The notes beneath the pieces were generated by a model, which worked only from the letters and a program-made list of their open reading frames with translations, made no database searches and had not been told where the DNA came from. Of a DNA stretch of 64,000 nucleotides, positions 63,377 through 64,000 are shown one piece after another. The stretch covers positions 6,812 to 70,811 of the forward strand of contig JBKGZM010000003.1 of the NCBI GenBank assembly GCA_046545575.1, in the 5' to 3' direction. The number at the start of each line of letters is the position of its first letter. Position 1 is the first letter of the stretch. The DNA is from JAGXOF01 sp046545575. Lineage in GTDB: Bacteria > Chloroflexota > Dehalococcoidia > SZUA-161 > SpSt-899. A program made the translations under genes and the position numbers.

Positions 63377-64000
63377 AATGAGCGATAGAGTAAGAAAGTT
63401 CCTGGATATTATAGAAACACAGAAATACCCGGTGTGTACAGAACAGGTTCGCTTACTGACGGAGTCATGGAAAGAAACAGAGGAGGAGCCGCGAATCTTA
63501 AGGTCAGCGAAAGCATTTGCTAACTCCCTCGATAAGCGGACCATCTTTATTCAAGACGGCGAACTCATTGCGGGCAACCCGGCTAGCAAACCATTCGGGC
63601 TTGAGGCTACGTGTCCGACATGGCCTAAGGAAGAGCTACGAGACCTTAAAGAGCAAGGATTACTTATGTCTGATGAGGAGGAAGCTGAACTTAGGTCATT
63701 GGACGAGTTTTGGAGAACCAGAGCTGACAATCTCAACCGTCGAAGGGGCGAATTATATGATGATGAAAGGCTGTGGCCATTCATTCAAACCGGAATTCTT
63801 TTCCCCCCGTGGCGGAAGAGAGAGGAAGGGCGCGGGTACGGCGGTGCTGTAGGTGGCTGGAGTATGGGCAGCGTGCTCGCGATGACGAGTGGATCCGGAA
63901 GAGGTCTGGACGTCCCTGACTTTGCACTGGCAATCGATCAAGGGCTCAACAGGATAACGGAACAAGCAGAAGAAGAGTTAAGAAACATAAAGTACATGGA
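63377..64000 (+). CDS. Glycyl radical enzyme (pyruvate formate-lyase-like), N-terminal part
   Basis: 208 codons are visible before the window ends. The N-terminus has the PFL-type pattern: CTEQVRLLTESWKETEEEP (about 20-38), RSAKAFANSLDKRTIFIQDG and GELIAGNPASKPFG (about 61-74), then GYGGAVGGWSMG (about 155-166). The catalytic Cys and glycyl-radical Gly lie beyond the edge. The subtype (decarboxylase, lyase, dehydratase or alkylsuccinate synthase) cannot be told here. An activating radical SAM enzyme should follow downstream. ATG 63377 has GGAGG 10 nt upstream and AGGGG closer. Confidence 0.85.

Overview
The window (about 52% G+C by eye) is a gene-dense bacterial chromosome segment. I infer a strictly anaerobic member of the Chloroflexota, most likely Dehalococcoidia-like. 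The reasons are a short EF-Ts in an rpsB-tsf-pyrH-frr-uppS-cdsA-dxr-rseP-ispG block, a stand-alone core-type methionine synthase, a short cyclic-nucleotide-domain protein of the FGWSA type, and a glycyl radical enzyme. This is inference from gene content and protein style; no rRNA lies in the window. The only structural RNA I recognise is RNase P RNA (rnpB, + strand, about 10627-10980). No tRNA, CRISPR array, insertion sequence or prophage is visible.

Layout. 1-5.6 kb: the first codons of a leftward gene, an MFS transporter, coaX-coaBC (coenzyme A synthesis) and, convergent, uvrB with its own promoter and a dyad over its start site. 5.6-10.5 kb: a divergent glutamine synthetase-family protein and a complete TRAP transporter (dctP-dctQ-dctM). 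10.6-14.7 kb: rnpB, gap with a dyad inside its promoter, and a molybdenum-cofactor operon mobA-moeA-mobB. 14.7-22 kb: an acetate block on the minus strand, made of a histidine kinase and response regulator, an acetyl-CoA hydrolase/transferase fused to a GNAT domain, a lone cyclic-nucleotide-type sensor domain, acetyl-CoA synthetase and an acetate permease. 22-30.8 kb: an accessory stretch with a truncated DUF262 protein, an FtsZ/tubulin-like GTPase, a P-loop kinase, mgtE, a 1211-residue glycosyltransferase-GH130 fusion, and a TlpA/CcdA thiol-redox pair. 31.5-45.5 kb: a long minus-strand housekeeping run (mtnA, ispG, rseP, dxr, cdsA, uppS, frr, pyrH, tsf, rpsB, then a queuosine-precursor transporter, corA, trxA, plsX, rpe, argH). 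45.7-62.5 kb: a plus-strand run with a ComM-like ATPase, mtnP, core metE, ahcY, gatC-gatA, an isochorismatase-like hydrolase, an Lrp-type regulator, enolase, a metallo-beta-lactamase-fold enzyme and a radical SAM protein. 62.5-64 kb: a MarR regulator divergent from a glycyl radical enzyme that runs off the window.

How the parts fit. mtnP, mtnA, ahcY and core metE cover recycling of the S-adenosylmethionine by-products. dxr, ispG, uppS, cdsA and plsX cover isoprenoid and lipid precursors. Acs, the permease, the CoA-hydrolase-GNAT fusion and the sensor domain look like one acetate-handling unit. Its GNAT and sensor parts recall the cyclic-nucleotide-regulated lysine acetyltransferase of mycobacteria, here split over two genes. 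Several promoters have near-consensus -35/-10 boxes at 17-bp spacing with inverted repeats over core elements (gap, uvrB, the DUF262 gene, the comM-like gene, marR and the glycyl radical gene), so local repressor control appears common.

The strongest candidates for something undescribed are the split GNAT/sensor acetate switch, the FtsZ-like GTPase, the glycosyltransferase-GH130 fusion, the DUF262-only protein behind a dyad-flanked promoter, and the MarR/glycyl-radical locus with its CTAG-rich operator region.
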